A stretch of 64,000 bases of DNA from the NCBI RefSeq assembly GCF_024124905.1, contig NZ_JAMXST010000005.1, positions 124,001 to 188,000 on the forward strand, read 5' to 3'. A program made the position numbers and the translations under genes. The notes under the pieces were generated by a model. The model was not told where the DNA came from, searched no databases, and worked only from the letters and a program-made list of their open reading frames with translations. The first letter of the stretch is position 1, and each line of letters opens with the position of its first letter. Shown in pieces: positions 8,912-17,708 of the stretch. Source of the stretch: Cellulosimicrobium cellulans. GTDB taxonomy: Bacteria; Actinomycetota; Actinomycetes; Actinomycetales; Cellulomonadaceae.

Positions 8912-9050
8912 GTCGGGTTCCTCTCGTCGGAGGCCGGGCCTCCGGGCCGGGGCCGCCCGGGTCGCCTGGGATCACCAGGTGCGTCGTCGGGGCCGCCTGT
9001 CGGGGTGTGCCGCTCGCCTGCCATCGTCCTCCCCCGGGCACGACGGCGCG

Positions 9051-9083
9051 CGAGGGCGGGCGCGACGCGCGCGCCCGCCCTCG
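9051..9083 (-). terminator. GC hairpin between metQ and metN
   Basis: Perfect 14-bp stem CGAGGGCGGGCGCG / CGCGCCCGCCCTCG with a 5-base loop, 8 bases after the metQ stop. No U-run follows. It probably lowers read-through from metQ into metN or protects the metQ mRNA end, giving more binding protein than ATPase. Confidence 0.6.
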
Positions 9084-9091
9084 CGGGGACG

Positions 9092-9997
9092 TCAGGAGTT
9101 GCGGATGTCGTCCTCGATGCCCGCGAGGATCTCCTGGAGCTCGGCGGGCGTGTTCTCCTTGATGACGGCGGTGCCGCCCGACGCCTTCTTCTCCGCCTCG
9201 ACGACCTCCGGCGAGTGCGAGATCTCGGCGAGCTTGAGCAGCGTCGCGTCGTCCTTGTCCTCGGCCCGCGCGACCCACACGTTGATGTAGGGCTTGGCGG
9301 CGTCGGAGTCGGGGTCGTCCTGGAAGAGCGCGTCCTCGGGCTTGAGGCCCGCGTCCTCGACGAAGTCGTTGTTGATGATCGACGCGTCGACCGACTGGAG
9401 CTGGATCGGGGTCTGCGCGGCGTCGACGGGCGTGACCGTCACCTTGGAGCTGGGCAGCACGTCGGCCTCGGTGGAGATGGAGCTCCCGCCGTCCTTGAGC
9501 TCGACCAGGCCGGCCTCCTGGAGCACGAGGAGCGCACGGGCGAGGTTGGTCGGGTCGTTCGGCACGGCGACCTGGCCGCCGTCGGGGATCTCCTCGAGCG
9601 ACGTGTGCTTCGACGAGTACAGGCCGAGCGGGTAGACGGCGGTCGCGCCGATCGGCTGGAGGTCGTCGCCCGCGTCCACGTTGTACCCCGCGAGGAACTG
9701 GAGGTGCTGGAACTGGTTGACGTCGAGCTCGCCCTGGGACAGCGCCGGGTTCGCCTGCGTGTAGTCCTGGAGGTCGACGAGCTCGATCTCGATGCCCTCG
9801 GCCTCGGCCTGCTCCTGGAACACCGCCCACTTGTCGTCGGACGCGCCGACGACGCCGACGCGGATCGGGTCCGCGGCGTCGCCGCTCGCGGCGCCGCCCG
9901 CGGTGTCGTCGCCACCGCCGCAGGCGGTGAGGGTGAGGGCGGCCGTGGCGGCGATCGCGGTCCAGGTCAGACGCTTGCGGGTGGTCGAGAACGACAT
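9092..9997 (-). CDS. metQ: Methionine-binding lipoprotein MetQ (NlpA family)
   Basis: 301 residues. The lipoprotein signal peptide ends in lipobox LTAC (Cys about 26), followed by a Gly/Asp-rich tether. The mature part is the NlpA fold: IRVGVVGASDDKWAVFQEQA, the family segment ANPALSQGELDVNQFQHLQF, YNVDAGDDLQPIGATAVYPLG and VAVPNDPTNLARALL. It captures methionine (possibly D- or oxidised forms) outside the membrane for MetNI. It is the first gene of the operon, with AGGAA seven bases before the ATG, and stands 193 bases behind a cysteine-rich leader frame. Confidence 0.95.
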   Translation of the reverse strand: MSFSTTRKRLTWTAIAATAALTLTACGGGDDTAGGAASGDAADPIRVGVVGASDDKWAVFQEQAEAEGIEIELVDLQDYTQANPALSQGELDVNQFQHLQFLAGYNVDAGDDLQPIGATAVYPLGLYSSKHTSLEEIPDGGQVAVPNDPTNLARALLVLQEAGLVELKDGGSSISTEADVLPSSKVTVTPVDAAQTPIQLQSVDASIINNDFVEDAGLKPEDALFQDDPDSDAAKPYINVWVARAEDKDDATLLKLAEISHSPEVVEAEKKASGGTAVIKENTPAELQEILAGIEDDIRNS

Positions 9998-10190
9998 GGG
10001 GGTTCCTTCCGGTGGCGGCGACGACGGTCACGGGTGGCGACCGGCGCGGCCGGTGGTGCAGGGACGGCCCTGCGAGGCGGTGGGGTTCGGGGTGCTTCCG
10101 GCGGGCCATCAGCCACGCGGCGAGCGGGGGCGTCGTCGTCAGGACGACGCGGCGGGTGCGGCGCAGGTCTCCCTGCGGGTCACGACGGCG

Positions 10191-10292
10191 TCAGCAGCCG
10201 CACATTCGCCCGGTGCGCACGCCACGACAGCACGACGTGCCGGCGCAGGACGCTGCGCGCGGGGTCGTGGTGACGACGTGGTTCCGGGTCAT
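10191..10292 (-). CDS. Putative cysteine-rich leader peptide upstream of metQ
   Basis: A 33-codon frame with ATG at 10292. Six of its last 18 residues are cysteine (CAGTSCCRGVRTGRMCGC) and the final codon before the stop is Cys. Actinobacteria are known to use short Cys-rich upstream frames to sense cysteine supply by ribosome stalling ahead of sulfur genes. The 193 bases between its stop and metQ can form alternative GC hairpins, as an attenuator would need. The -10-like CATGAT (10299-10304) is seven bases before the ATG, which would make it leaderless. A longer in-frame start at 10415 exists, but the extension has no leader-like character. Function is inferred from composition and position only. 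Confidence 0.5.
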   Translation of the reverse strand: MTRNHVVTTTPRAASCAGTSCCRGVRTGRMCGC

Positions 10293-10475
10293 GCCGACAT
10301 CATGTGCACGGTGGCACCCCGGACGCCAATCCCCGGGCCAGATTGTCCATGATGTGGACGGAGAAATGGTCGCATGCCGGGAATCCCCGGCCTCAGACCG
10401 GGACGAAGCGGGCACCTGGCCAGGTCATGAGGGCCGTGCGACGACCGAACGGGGAGATCTGCGCCACACCGCCGC
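10293..10475. other. Gap between the met leader frame and the ClC gene
   Basis: About 180 bases with no gene I can support. It holds the short inverted repeat GTCCA-N5-TGGAC (10345-10359) upstream of the leader peptide, a possible regulator site. I found no S-box-type riboswitch consensus here by eye. Confidence 0.4.
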
Positions 10476-11768
10476 TCACGTCCGGGCCAGGGCGGCGAAC
10501 TCGGGCGCTCCGTCCGCGGGAGGGTCCACGCGCATCGGCGGCATCACCCGCGCGACCAGCCAGACCGGCAGGATCGCGACGCACAGCACCGGGATGAGCC
10601 GCACGTCGCCCACGGTCACGGCCGCCATGAAGAGCGCGAGCCACCCGTCCCGGCTCACGACGAGCACGGCCCCGAGGACGGCCGCCGACACCGCGACCGC
10701 CGCGGGCACGGCCGGGACGAGCGACGATGCCGCGAGCCCGACCGCCACGCCGACGAACACCGTCGGGAAGATCCGACCGCCCCGGAAGCCGGCGCCCGCG
10801 GCGACGACGAGGGCGACGAGCTTGACGAGGGCGAGGACGAGGATCGCCGACCAGGCGAGCGTGTCGGCCTCCTCGGACAGCTCCTTCATCTGCGCCAGCC
10901 CCTTGAAGAGCGTGAGCGGCCCTCCGAGGACCCCGAGGAGCCCGAGCAGGAGACCGGCGGCACCGAGGGCGAGGACGGGGTGCCGCAGCGCGTGGAACGC
11001 GCGGTGGACCCACGGGAGGGCGAGGACGGCCAGGAGCGCGAGCAGTGCGGCGACGAGGGCCACGACCGCGGCGCTCAGCGCGTCGCCGACGTGCAGCCCG
11101 GGATGGTCGGGGAGGTCGATCGCGAACGTCGGCGCGTCGAACGCGAGCATCGTCACGGCCCCGGCCCCGGCGGCCACGAGCGGGGCGAAGAGCCGGTCGA
11201 ACAGCGGTCCCGGCGCGTCGCCCCGCTCGGCGAGCGTCTCCGTCAGGACGAGCGCGGCCGCGACCGGCGTCGCGAACATCGCCCCGATCGTCGCGGCCAT
11301 CGCCAGGCCCACGGCACCCTGCACCGGCACGCCCAGCCGGGGGCGGCACAGGAGCCAGGCCGTGAGGGCGACGTTGATCGCGATGATCGGGTTCTCCGGC
11401 CCCAGGCTGACGCCGCCCGCGAGGCCGAGGACGAGCGTGAGGGCGAGGCCGGGCAGGGCACGCAGCGGGAGCGGAGCGGTCACGAGGTCCGTCGTCGCGG
11501 GGTCGACCCCCGCGTGCCCCGGTGCCCACCGGATCGTCGCGCCGACCAGCAGGCCCGTGACGGTGAGCACGACGACCGTCCACCAGGTCTCCGTCGTCGC
11601 GAGGCCCCACGCCGCGGGCAGCCGGTCCCACACGAGGTCCTGGATCCACGTGGCGAGCGCCGAGAGCGCGAGAAGGGTCAGGGCGCAGAGCACGCCGACC
11701 AGGAGCGCCGGGACGACCAGGCGCACCAGGCGCCCCGTTGACAACGGACGCTGCGGTTCCCCGGTCAC
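10476..11768 (-). CDS. ClC-type voltage-gated chloride channel family / ion channel protein
   Basis: 430 residues from a GTG at 11768, with about ten to eleven hydrophobic helices. ClC landmarks are visible: GPENPI (the family has GxEGP; here the second Gly is Asn), a GFRGGRIFPTVFVG segment matching the GxFxP filter loop, and GAVLVVSRDGW near the end. The family holds chloride channels and H+/Cl- antiporters. The replaced selectivity glycine suggests an altered ion preference. There is no cytoplasmic CBS domain. Longer starts up to 11870 would overlap the SRP RNA gene and are rejected. The gene stands alone on its strand. Confidence 0.82.
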   Translation of the reverse strand: MTGEPQRPLSTGRLVRLVVPALLVGVLCALTLLALSALATWIQDLVWDRLPAAWGLATTETWWTVVVLTVTGLLVGATIRWAPGHAGVDPATTDLVTAPLPLRALPGLALTLVLGLAGGVSLGPENPIIAINVALTAWLLCRPRLGVPVQGAVGLAMAATIGAMFATPVAAALVLTETLAERGDAPGPLFDRLFAPLVAAGAGAVTMLAFDAPTFAIDLPDHPGLHVGDALSAAVVALVAALLALLAVLALPWVHRAFHALRHPVLALGAAGLLLGLLGVLGGPLTLFKGLAQMKELSEEADTLAWSAILVLALVKLVALVVAAGAGFRGGRIFPTVFVGVAVGLAASSLVPAVPAAVAVSAAVLGAVLVVSRDGWLALFMAAVTVGDVRLIPVLCVAILPVWLVARVMPPMRVDPPADGAPEFAALART

Positions 11769-11841
11769 ACGGGCAGAGAACCACGCCGGGACCGAGGCTG
11801 CACCTCGACCGCTCGGGTCCGCCGCGGCCCCGGGACGCGAA

Positions 11842-11937
11842 GGACCCCTCGCACACCCACCAGAGCTCACCTACCCTTGCTGCCTTCCGGCCCTGGGGGA
11901 GTTCGGCGAGATGATGCCGCACGAGGGGTCTGCGCCC
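11842..11937 (-). ncRNA. ffs: Signal recognition particle RNA, small bacterial type
   Basis: The complement carries the diagnostic apical domain GGCCGGAAGGCAGCAAGGG (the GGAA tetraloop and asymmetric A-rich loop bound by Ffh). The terminal arms GACCCCTCG and CGAGGGGTC pair to close a roughly 95-base hairpin. The ends are estimates from this pairing. It scaffolds Ffh for targeting membrane proteins. It lies next to tRNA-Ser on the opposite strand, a neighbourhood often seen in actinobacteria near dnaX. Confidence 0.93.
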
Positions 11938-12066
11938 ACCCTAGCCCAGGTCGGCGCCCCACCCGAAACCCGGTCGGGCGCGGGGGCGATTCGGCCCGGA
12001 CGCCGCGGTCCGGTATCCTCGTTGCGCTGCCGTCGGTGCGCCGTGTGCGCGTCGGCCGTCGCACCA

Positions 12067-12152
12067 GGAGGATTCGCCTAGTGGCCTATGGCGCACGCTT
12101 GGAAAGCGTGTTGGGTTAACAGCCCTCGGGGGTTCGAATCCCCCATCCTCCG
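12067..12152 (+). tRNA. tRNA-Ser (anticodon GGA)
   Basis: 86 bases. The acceptor stem GGAGGAT pairs with ATCCTCC before discriminator G. The anticodon arm has GGA in its loop, which reads UCC/UCU serine codons. The long variable arm typical of class II tRNA-Ser is present, followed by GGTTCGAATC in the T arm. The CCA end is not encoded. A strong terminator hairpin begins six bases later. Confidence 0.96.
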
Positions 12153-12157
12153 CAGAC

Positions 12158-12191
12158 CGAAGGGCCCGCCGCACTCGCGGCGGGCCCTTCG
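12158..12191 (+). terminator. Terminator hairpin after tRNA-Ser
   Basis: Perfect 15-bp stem CGAAGGGCCCGCCGC / GCGGCGGGCCCTTCG with a 4-base loop, directly downstream of the tRNA. Only a weak T-rich tail (TCGTCGTC) follows. Confidence 0.8.
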
Positions 12192-12231
12192 TCGTCGTCC
12201 GTCGCACCATGTCCGGCCGCCGGGACCGAAA

Positions 12232-12259
12232 AGGCCCGTCGCACGAGTGCGACGGGCCT
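12232..12259 (-). terminator. Probable terminator of the GH6 cellulase transcript
   Basis: 12-bp perfect stem AGGCCCGTCGCA / TGCGACGGGCCT. Read on the minus strand it is followed by TTTTC, so it fits an intrinsic terminator for the cellulase gene about 160 bases upstream. The stretch between it and the gene stop (12260-12420) holds nothing I can name. Confidence 0.65.
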
Positions 12260-12420
12260 CTCGACGTCCCGACGGTCCGACGCGCCGGGACGTGGCGCCG
12301 GCGGTGCCGCCGACGGCTACCCCCAGCCTACGGGTGTCTGGCCCGGAACGGCAGGGGTCTCTCGTCCCCAGTGCCCGTGATCTCCACGACGCACGTCGTG
12401 CGGGGAGCCGCGGCCACGGG

Positions 12421-14028
12421 TCAGACGACGTGGCATGGGCGCCCTCCGAGGGTCACGAGCTGCGGGCCGGCGCCCGGCGCGCCCGACGCGACGAAGCCGA
12501 ACGTCGCCGTCGCGCCCGGTCGCACGCGCGCGTTCCACGACAGGCTGTGCGCGGTGAGGGCGGCGCCGTCGCGGCCCGCCTGCGCGCCCCACACGTCGGT
12601 GAGCCGCTGGTCCCCGTCGGGCGTCCAGCGCAGCTCCCAGCCGTCGAGCGGCGACGCGCCGGTGTTGCGGAGCTCGACCTGGGCGATGAAGCCGCTGCCC
12701 TTCTTGCCCTGCCACGTCCCGTGGACGGTGTACGCGACCTCGCAGGTCGGGCGCTCGACGGCGGGCGAGGCGAGCGCGAGGAGCTCAGCGGCCTGCTCGA
12801 CGAACCACTGCCCCGCCGCCGGGTCCTCGATGCCGCGTGCGGGGTCGAGCGGGCCGCCGGTGCCGCGGTAGCACTTGCCGTCGGACTCGCCGGGCACCTT
12901 GATCCACAGGTACGCGTCGACGAACGGGTCCCCGGTGTCCGTCGTCGGTCGCTCGCCGAGCCCGCGGTCGGGCGGGTTGCACCACACCTCGGGGTCGGCG
13001 TAGACGCCGGACGGCGCGGTCCACGGCCCCTGGCCGTTGCGGCTCGTGTCGACGACGACGTGCTTCTGCGCCGCCGGGTCGCGCGCGACGCCCGTGTCCG
13101 CGTACGCCTGGGCGTACGCGGCGTCGGTGAGGCCCCAGGTCTCGACGTCGTCGGGGTTCGCCGGGTAGTACTGGCTCGCGCACCACGCGGGCTCCCACCA
13201 GCTGTTCACCGACAGGTTGACGCAGTCGCTGATCCACGTCCCGTACTTCACGAGGCGCTCGGTCTCGACGTAGTTCGACGCGTTGACGAACACGCCGTCG
13301 GCGCGCTCGACGCCCGCCTTGATGAGGCGGTCGGTGATGTCGCCGACCCCGAGCCACCCGCTGTGCGTCCCGTCGAGGTAGACCGAGGTGGCCGGGAGCG
13401 CCGTGAGCGCGTCGACGGCGTGGTTGAGCTGGACGAACCGGTCGGCCGCGGCGGTCTCCGGGTCGAGCTCGGCCGGCCGGCACCACTCGGGGTTGCCGTT
13501 GATGTCGGTGTACCAGGGGATGATCCCGAGCCCGTCCGGCTCGAGGATCACGATCGCCGGGTCGTCGCCGATCCCCTCGGCGACGGCGTCGACCCAGGCC
13601 GTGTAGGCGGCCGTGTCGGCGGCGCCGCCCGCGGAGTACTGCGCGCAGTCCCGGAACGGCAGGTTGTAGACGACGACGGTCGGCACCGACCCGTCGGTCG
13701 CGGCCGCCCGGACGACGGACGCGACGTCGTCGCGCACCTCGTCGGGCGTGCCGCCCGTGAACCATGAGGCCGACGGGAAGGACCCGAGGAGCTGGGCGTC
13801 GGCGCGGGCCTGGCCCGTGAGCGCGGCGGCGGCCTGGAGGGTCGTGGAGAACGGGTCCACGTAGAGGCGGGTCCCCGGCCCGACGACGTCGTCCGCCGCG
13901 GGGGCGGCCGTCGCCCGGGGTGCGGCGGGGGTCGGGACGGGGGCGGCGCCGGCGCTCCCGGCGGCGGCGAGCAGCGGGCTCGCGAGCGCGAGAGCGGCGA
14001 CGGCGGACAGGACGGCACGACGTCTCAT
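12421..14028 (-). CDS. Secreted GH6 cellulase with C-terminal CBM2
   Basis: 535 residues from ATG 14028 with GGAGAT seven bases ahead. A Sec-type signal peptide (basic RRR, hydrophobic core, cleavage near AGA-AP about 29) leads to a Pro/Ala linker and a GH6 catalytic domain (about 50-415). It keeps the GH6 aspartates in NLPFRDCAQY (D127) and ILEPDGLG (D165), and the loop motif KVPGESDGKC near the C-terminal side of the site. A short Pro linker follows, then a CBM2 (429-535) with Cys near both ends and surface Trp residues (TWQGK, WELRW, LSWNARV) for binding crystalline cellulose. GH6 includes endoglucanases and cellobiohydrolases; the loop lengths do not let me decide. A CebR/CelR-type operator lies upstream. 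Confidence 0.95.
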   Translation of the reverse strand: MRRRAVLSAVAALALASPLLAAAGSAGAAPVPTPAAPRATAAPAADDVVGPGTRLYVDPFSTTLQAAAALTGQARADAQLLGSFPSASWFTGGTPDEVRDDVASVVRAAATDGSVPTVVVYNLPFRDCAQYSAGGAADTAAYTAWVDAVAEGIGDDPAIVILEPDGLGIIPWYTDINGNPEWCRPAELDPETAAADRFVQLNHAVDALTALPATSVYLDGTHSGWLGVGDITDRLIKAGVERADGVFVNASNYVETERLVKYGTWISDCVNLSVNSWWEPAWCASQYYPANPDDVETWGLTDAAYAQAYADTGVARDPAAQKHVVVDTSRNGQGPWTAPSGVYADPEVWCNPPDRGLGERPTTDTGDPFVDAYLWIKVPGESDGKCYRGTGGPLDPARGIEDPAAGQWFVEQAAELLALASPAVERPTCEVAYTVHGTWQGKKGSGFIAQVELRNTGASPLDGWELRWTPDGDQRLTDVWGAQAGRDGAALTAHSLSWNARVRPGATATFGFVASGAPGAGPQLVTLGGRPCHVV

Positions 14029-14070
14029 GCGGATCTCCTTCGATCGACACGGGGGTGCGGAAACGACGGA

Positions 14071-14084
14071 TGGAAGCGCTCCCA
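14071..14084. promoter_or_regulatory. CebR/CelR-type cellulose operator
   Basis: TGGAAGCGCTCCCA, 43 bases upstream of the cellulase ATG, matches 13 of 14 positions of the known actinobacterial CelR/CebR operator TGGGAGCGCTCCCA. A LacI-family repressor released by cellobiose is expected to bind here; no such gene is in the window. Confidence 0.85.
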
Positions 14085-14173
14085 TCGCGTCGTGACCTCC
14101 ACTCAACCCGGCGCCGTCGTCGGCGTCAAGGGCCAGGTCGCGACAGAGCGCTCCCTCGCGGGTGGACACTCGT

Positions 14174-14207
14174 TGAACGGGTGTTTAGTCTATTGAACGT
14201 GCGTTCA
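14174..14207 (+). promoter_or_regulatory. Tandem TetR operators overlapping a leaderless start
   Basis: Two 14-bp near-palindromes 20 bases apart: TGAACGGGTGTTTA (14174-14187) and TGAACGTGCGTTCA (14194-14207). The second covers the GTG start of the TetR gene. The -10-like TAGTCT (14186-14191) puts the transcript start on that GTG. The layout fits tight autorepression of the exporter operon. Confidence 0.7.
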
Positions 14208-14900
14208 GACCAGCCCTCGCCGACCGGCCGCGGCCGCCCCGCGCCGTCGGGCACCGACGACCTCACGACCCGCGCCCGCATCCGGGACGCCGCCGTCTCG
14301 CGCTTCGCGCGCGACGGGTTCGGCGCGCCGCTGCGCACCATCGCCGCCGACGCGGGCGTGAGCGCCGCGCTCGTCGTGCACCACTTCGGCTCCAAGGACG
14401 GGCTGCGCCGCGCGTGCGACGACTACGTGTTCGACGCGGTGCGCGCCGCCAAGACCGACGCCATCTCGCCGCAGGACCCCGCGGCGGGCCCGATGGGACT
14501 GTTCGCGCAGCTCGCCGGGATCGAGGACTACGCGCCCGTGTTCGAGTACACGCTGCGCAGCCTCCAGGCGGGCGGGGACCTCGCGCGGTCGTTCGTCGAG
14601 CACCTCACGCAGGTCACGCTCGAGTACATGGAGTCGGGCGTCGCCGCGGGCGTCATCCGCCCGAGCCGCGACGAGGCGGCCCGCGCGCGCTACCTCGTCT
14701 CCGTCTCGCTCGGGTCCCTGCTCGTCGACGGCGCGCTGCGCGAGCGGGCCGAGCCGCGCGACCCCGAGGCGGACCTGCGCGAGTACGTCGAGCGCGTGAT
14801 GCTCCCCGCGCTCGAGGTCTTCACCGAAGGACTCTTCGTCGAGACGACCCTGCTCGACGCCTACCTGCAGCACACCACCCACCAGGAGGAGACGCGATGA
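14199..14900 (+). CDS. TetR family regulator of the ABC exporter operon
   Basis: 233 residues from the GTG at 14199. The N-terminal helix-turn-helix spans about 20-70 ([46 protein letters not shown]), followed by an all-helical ligand domain. The stop overlaps the ATG of the ABC ATPase (ATGA), so the three genes form one translationally coupled operon. Because two palindromes sit at its own promoter, it probably represses the operon until a toxic compound binds. The ligand is unknown. Confidence 0.88.
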   Translation: MRSDQPSPTGRGRPAPSGTDDLTTRARIRDAAVSRFARDGFGAPLRTIAADAGVSAALVVHHFGSKDGLRRACDDYVFDAVRAAKTDAISPQDPAAGPMGLFAQLAGIEDYAPVFEYTLRSLQAGGDLARSFVEHLTQVTLEYMESGVAAGVIRPSRDEAARARYLVSVSLGSLLVDGALRERAEPRDPEADLREYVERVMLPALEVFTEGLFVETTLLDAYLQHTTHQEETR

Positions 14901-15832
14901 CGAGCACGACCCCCGCCGTCGAGGTGCACGACCTGCGCAAGGCCTTCGGCCACGTGCAGGCGCTCGACGGCCTCGACCTCACCGTCCGCGCGGGCGAGGT
15001 CGCCGGGTTCCTCGGACCGAACGGCGCGGGCAAGTCGACCACCATCCGCGTGCTGCTCGGGCTGCTGCGGCCCGACTCCGGCAGCGCGCGGCTGCTCGGC
15101 GGAGACCCCTGGCACGACGCCGTCGACCTCCACAAGCGCCTCGCCTACGTGCCGGGCGACGTGAGCCTGTGGCCCAACCTCACCGGCGGCGAGGCGATCG
15201 ACCTGCTCACCCGGCTGCGCGGGAGCGTCGACCCGCAGCGCAAGAAGCTGCTGCTCGAGCGCTTCGAGCTGGACCCGTCGAAGAAGGCGCGCACGTACTC
15301 CAAGGGGAACCGGCAGAAGGTGGCGCTCGTCGCGGCGTTCGCGTCCGACGTCGAGCTGCTCGTCCTCGACGAGCCGACGTCGGGCCTCGACCCCCTCATG
15401 GAGTCCGTGTTCACGCAGTGCGTGCGCGAGGTGACGGCCGAGGGCCGCTCCGTCCTGCTCTCCAGCCACATCCTGGCCGAGGTCGAGAAGCTCTGCGACA
15501 CCGTGACGATCATCCGCTCCGGGCGCACGGTGCAGTCGGGGACGCTCGCCGAGCTCCGCCACCTCACGCGCTCGTCGGTCACCGCCGTGACCGAGCGCGA
15601 CCCGTCCGCGCTCGACACCCACGACGGCGTGCACGACCTCGTCGTCGAGCCCGGCGCGGACGGGACGCGGGCACGGTTCGACGTCGACAACGACCACGTC
15701 GAGGCCGTCCTGCGCACGCTCACCGACCTCGGGCTGCGGTCCGTGACGGTCAACCCGCCGTCGCTCGAGGAGCTGTTCCTGCGCCACTACGGCGACGAGC
15801 TCGCCGTGCTCGACGGGGCGGGCGCGCTGTGA
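14897..15832 (+). CDS. ABC exporter ATP-binding protein (DrrA-like)
   Basis: 311 residues. One nucleotide-binding domain with Walker [11 protein letters not shown]-loop region [16 protein letters not shown], the degenerate signature YSKGNRQKV (the family normally has LSGGQ), Walker [13 protein letters not shown] and switch SSHIL. The C-terminal 80 residues match the drug-exporter (DrrA-type) tail. It powers the polytopic permease encoded next, whose GTG overlaps its stop. The TetR gene upstream suggests export of a toxic or antibiotic compound. Confidence 0.92.
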   Translation: MTSTTPAVEVHDLRKAFGHVQALDGLDLTVRAGEVAGFLGPNGAGKSTTIRVLLGLLRPDSGSARLLGGDPWHDAVDLHKRLAYVPGDVSLWPNLTGGEAIDLLTRLRGSVDPQRKKLLLERFELDPSKKARTYSKGNRQKVALVAAFASDVELLVLDEPTSGLDPLMESVFTQCVREVTAEGRSVLLSSHILAEVEKLCDTVTIIRSGRTVQSGTLAELRHLTRSSVTAVTERDPSALDTHDGVHDLVVEPGADGTRARFDVDNDHVEAVLRTLTDLGLRSVTVNPPSLEELFLRHYGDELAVLDGAGAL

Positions 15833-17508
15833 GCGCCCCCGGGACCGCGCGCACGGCGGCACCGACGCGCGGGCGGCGCGCCACCGCCGTCGCCCCCGAG
15901 CCCCACCGGCGGGGCCGCGCGGCCACCGGCTGGACCACGCTGCTGCGCTTCGTCCTGCGGCGCGACCGCGTCCGCATCCCCGTGTGGACCGCGTCGATCG
16001 CGCTCCTGTTCGGGTACGCGGCCGTCGCGCTGGACACGCTCTACCCCACCGCGGCCGACCGCCAGGCGCGCGCGGCGCTCGTGTCCAGCCCCGCGGGGAT
16101 CATGCTGTCCGGTCCCCAGTACGGGATCGAGGACTACACGCTCGGCGCGATGATCGCGAACGAGATGGCGCTCACCGTCATGGTCGCCGTCGCGATCATG
16201 AGCATCTCCCTCGTCGTGCGGCACACGCGCGCCGAGGAGGAGACCGGCCGGGCGGAGCTCGTCCGGGCCGGGGTCGTCGGGCGTCACGCCCCCGCGACCG
16301 CCGCGTTCGTCGCCGCGCTCGTCGCGAACGCCGCCATCGCGCTCGCGACGGGGGCCGTCCTCGTCGCGACCGGGCTCGAGGCCGTCGACTCGTTCGCGCT
16401 CGGCGCTGCGGTGGGCGTCACGGGGCTCGTGTTCGCCGCCGTCGCGGTCGTGACGAGCCAGGTGACCGAGCACGCGCGCGCCGCGAGCGGCCTCGCGCTC
16501 GCCGTGCTCGGCGTCGCGTTCCTGCTGCGCGCGGTCGGCGACGTCCAGCAGGAGCACGGGAGCTGGGTCTCGTGGCTCTCCCCCATCGGCTGGGCGCAGC
16601 AGATCCGCGCGTTCGTCGACCTGCGCTGGTGGCCGCTCGGCCTCTCGGCCGTCCTCGTGGTGCTGCTCCTCGCCCTGGGCGCGGCGCTCGCCGCGCGGCG
16701 CGACCTCGGTGCCGGCCTGGTCCCGCCCCGCGCGGGGCGGCCCGACGCCGCCGCGTGGCTCGCGAGCCCGCTCGCCCTCGCGTGGCGCCAGCAGCGCGCG
16801 TCCGTGCTCGCGTGGAGCATCGGGGTCGGTGTCACCGCGCTCGCGTGCGGGACGTTCGTCGACTCGGTGGGCGACATGGTCGCCGACAACCCCGAGATCG
16901 CGCAGATGCTCGGCGACGCCTCCGACCTCGTGGGCGGGTTCGTCGCCGTCATGGCGCTGTTCCTCGGGCTCGGCGCGGGCGGGTTCGCCGTCGCGTCGGC
17001 CCAGCGGGCCCGCGGCGAGGAGACGGCGGGACGCCTCGAGCCCGTGCTCGCGACCGGGGTCGGGCGCGTCCGGTGGCTCGGGGCGCAGCTCGTCGTGACC
17101 CTGGTCGGGACGTCGGTGCTGCTCCTCGTCAGCGCCGTCGGGCTGTGGCTCGGTGCGCTGAGCGTCGGCGAGGACGCGTTCGGGCTCGGCGACTACCTCG
17201 CCGCGTCGTTCGCGTACCTCCCGGCGATCGCGGTCGTCGCGGGCGTCGCCGTCGCCGCGTTCGGCTGGCGGCCGGGCCTCGCGTCGCTCGCGTGGGCGCT
17301 CCTCGCGTACTCGTTCGTCGTGACGATGTTCGGTGCCCTGCTCGACCTGCCGTCGTGGGCCAGCGGCGTCTCCCCGTTCTGGCACGTCCCCCAGCTCCCC
17401 GGGGCGGACGTCGAGCCGTGGCCGTTCGTCTGGCTCACGCTCCTCGCCGTCGCGCTCGTCGCGCTGGGCCTCGCGGGCTTCCGCCGCCGCGACGTCCCCC
17501 GCCCGTGA
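15829..17508 (+). CDS. ABC exporter permease, large two-part type
   Basis: 559 residues from a GTG overlapping the ATPase stop (GTGA). About twelve hydrophobic helices in two blocks of six, consistent with a fused permease of the type found with polyketide or multidrug exporters. An Arg/Ala-rich cytosolic N-terminus (about 1-38) precedes the first helix. Both halves carry the short coupling segment [11 protein letters not shown] / [13 protein letters not shown] that contacts the ATPase in this family. It is the last gene of the operon and is followed after 25 bases by the repeat array. Confidence 0.9.
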   Translation: MSAPGTARTAAPTRGRRATAVAPEPHRRGRAATGWTTLLRFVLRRDRVRIPVWTASIALLFGYAAVALDTLYPTAADRQARAALVSSPAGIMLSGPQYGIEDYTLGAMIANEMALTVMVAVAIMSISLVVRHTRAEEETGRAELVRAGVVGRHAPATAAFVAALVANAAIALATGAVLVATGLEAVDSFALGAAVGVTGLVFAAVAVVTSQVTEHARAASGLALAVLGVAFLLRAVGDVQQEHGSWVSWLSPIGWAQQIRAFVDLRWWPLGLSAVLVVLLLALGAALAARRDLGAGLVPPRAGRPDAAAWLASPLALAWRQQRASVLAWSIGVGVTALACGTFVDSVGDMVADNPEIAQMLGDASDLVGGFVAVMALFLGLGAGGFAVASAQRARGEETAGRLEPVLATGVGRVRWLGAQLVVTLVGTSVLLLVSAVGLWLGALSVGEDAFGLGDYLAASFAYLPAIAVVAGVAVAAFGWRPGLASLAWALLAYSFVVTMFGALLDLPSWASGVSPFWHVPQLPGADVEPWPFVWLTLLAVALVALGLAGFRRRDVPRP

Positions 17509-17533
17509 CGCCGCGGCAGAAACCTCGGCACCA

Positions 17534-17708
17534 CGAGGTAGAGCCCTGGTACCGCGAGGTAGAGGTCTGGTAGCGCGAGGTAGAGGTCTGGTAGCGCGAG
17601 GTAGAGGTCTGGTAGCGCGAGGTAGAGGTCTGGTCGACCCGTGCCCCTGACCACGCCTCTACCTCGGCTAACCCAGGCTCTACCTCGGCGGACCAGGGCT
17701 CTACCTCG
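17534..17708. repeat. 21-bp phased repeat array 1 (CGAGGTAGAG family, 5 direct + 3 inverted)
   Basis: The core CGAGGTAGAG starts at 17534, 17555, 17576, 17597 and 17618, exactly 21 bases apart. Its inverse CTCTACCTCG then starts at 17657, 17678 and 17699, again 21 apart. Spacer bases are also nearly identical (three units are the same over all 21 bases). The two blocks face each other, so long cruciforms are possible. Arrays 2 and 3 lie at 38738 and 59363. The 3-base-multiple period leaves several frames open, which creates false reading frames. Confidence 0.9.

Noticed and set aside
10191-10415. Longer 74-codon version of the Cys-rich frame
   Set aside because: The extra 41 residues lie upstream of the better start and show no leader-like composition. 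The short form fits a leaderless uORF.
9998-10475. SAM riboswitch before metQ
   Set aside because: I could not find the S-box or SAM-IV conserved blocks by eye. A covariance-model search would settle this; a hit would change the reading of the leader.
11769-11870. Upstream starts for the ClC-type gene
   Set aside because: They would place the coding start inside the SRP RNA gene and add a Pro/Gly-rich tail with no membrane helix.
17534-17708. CRISPR array
   Set aside because: The conserved core is 10 bases, the 'spacers' are themselves repeated, the orientation flips within the locus and no cas gene is present.
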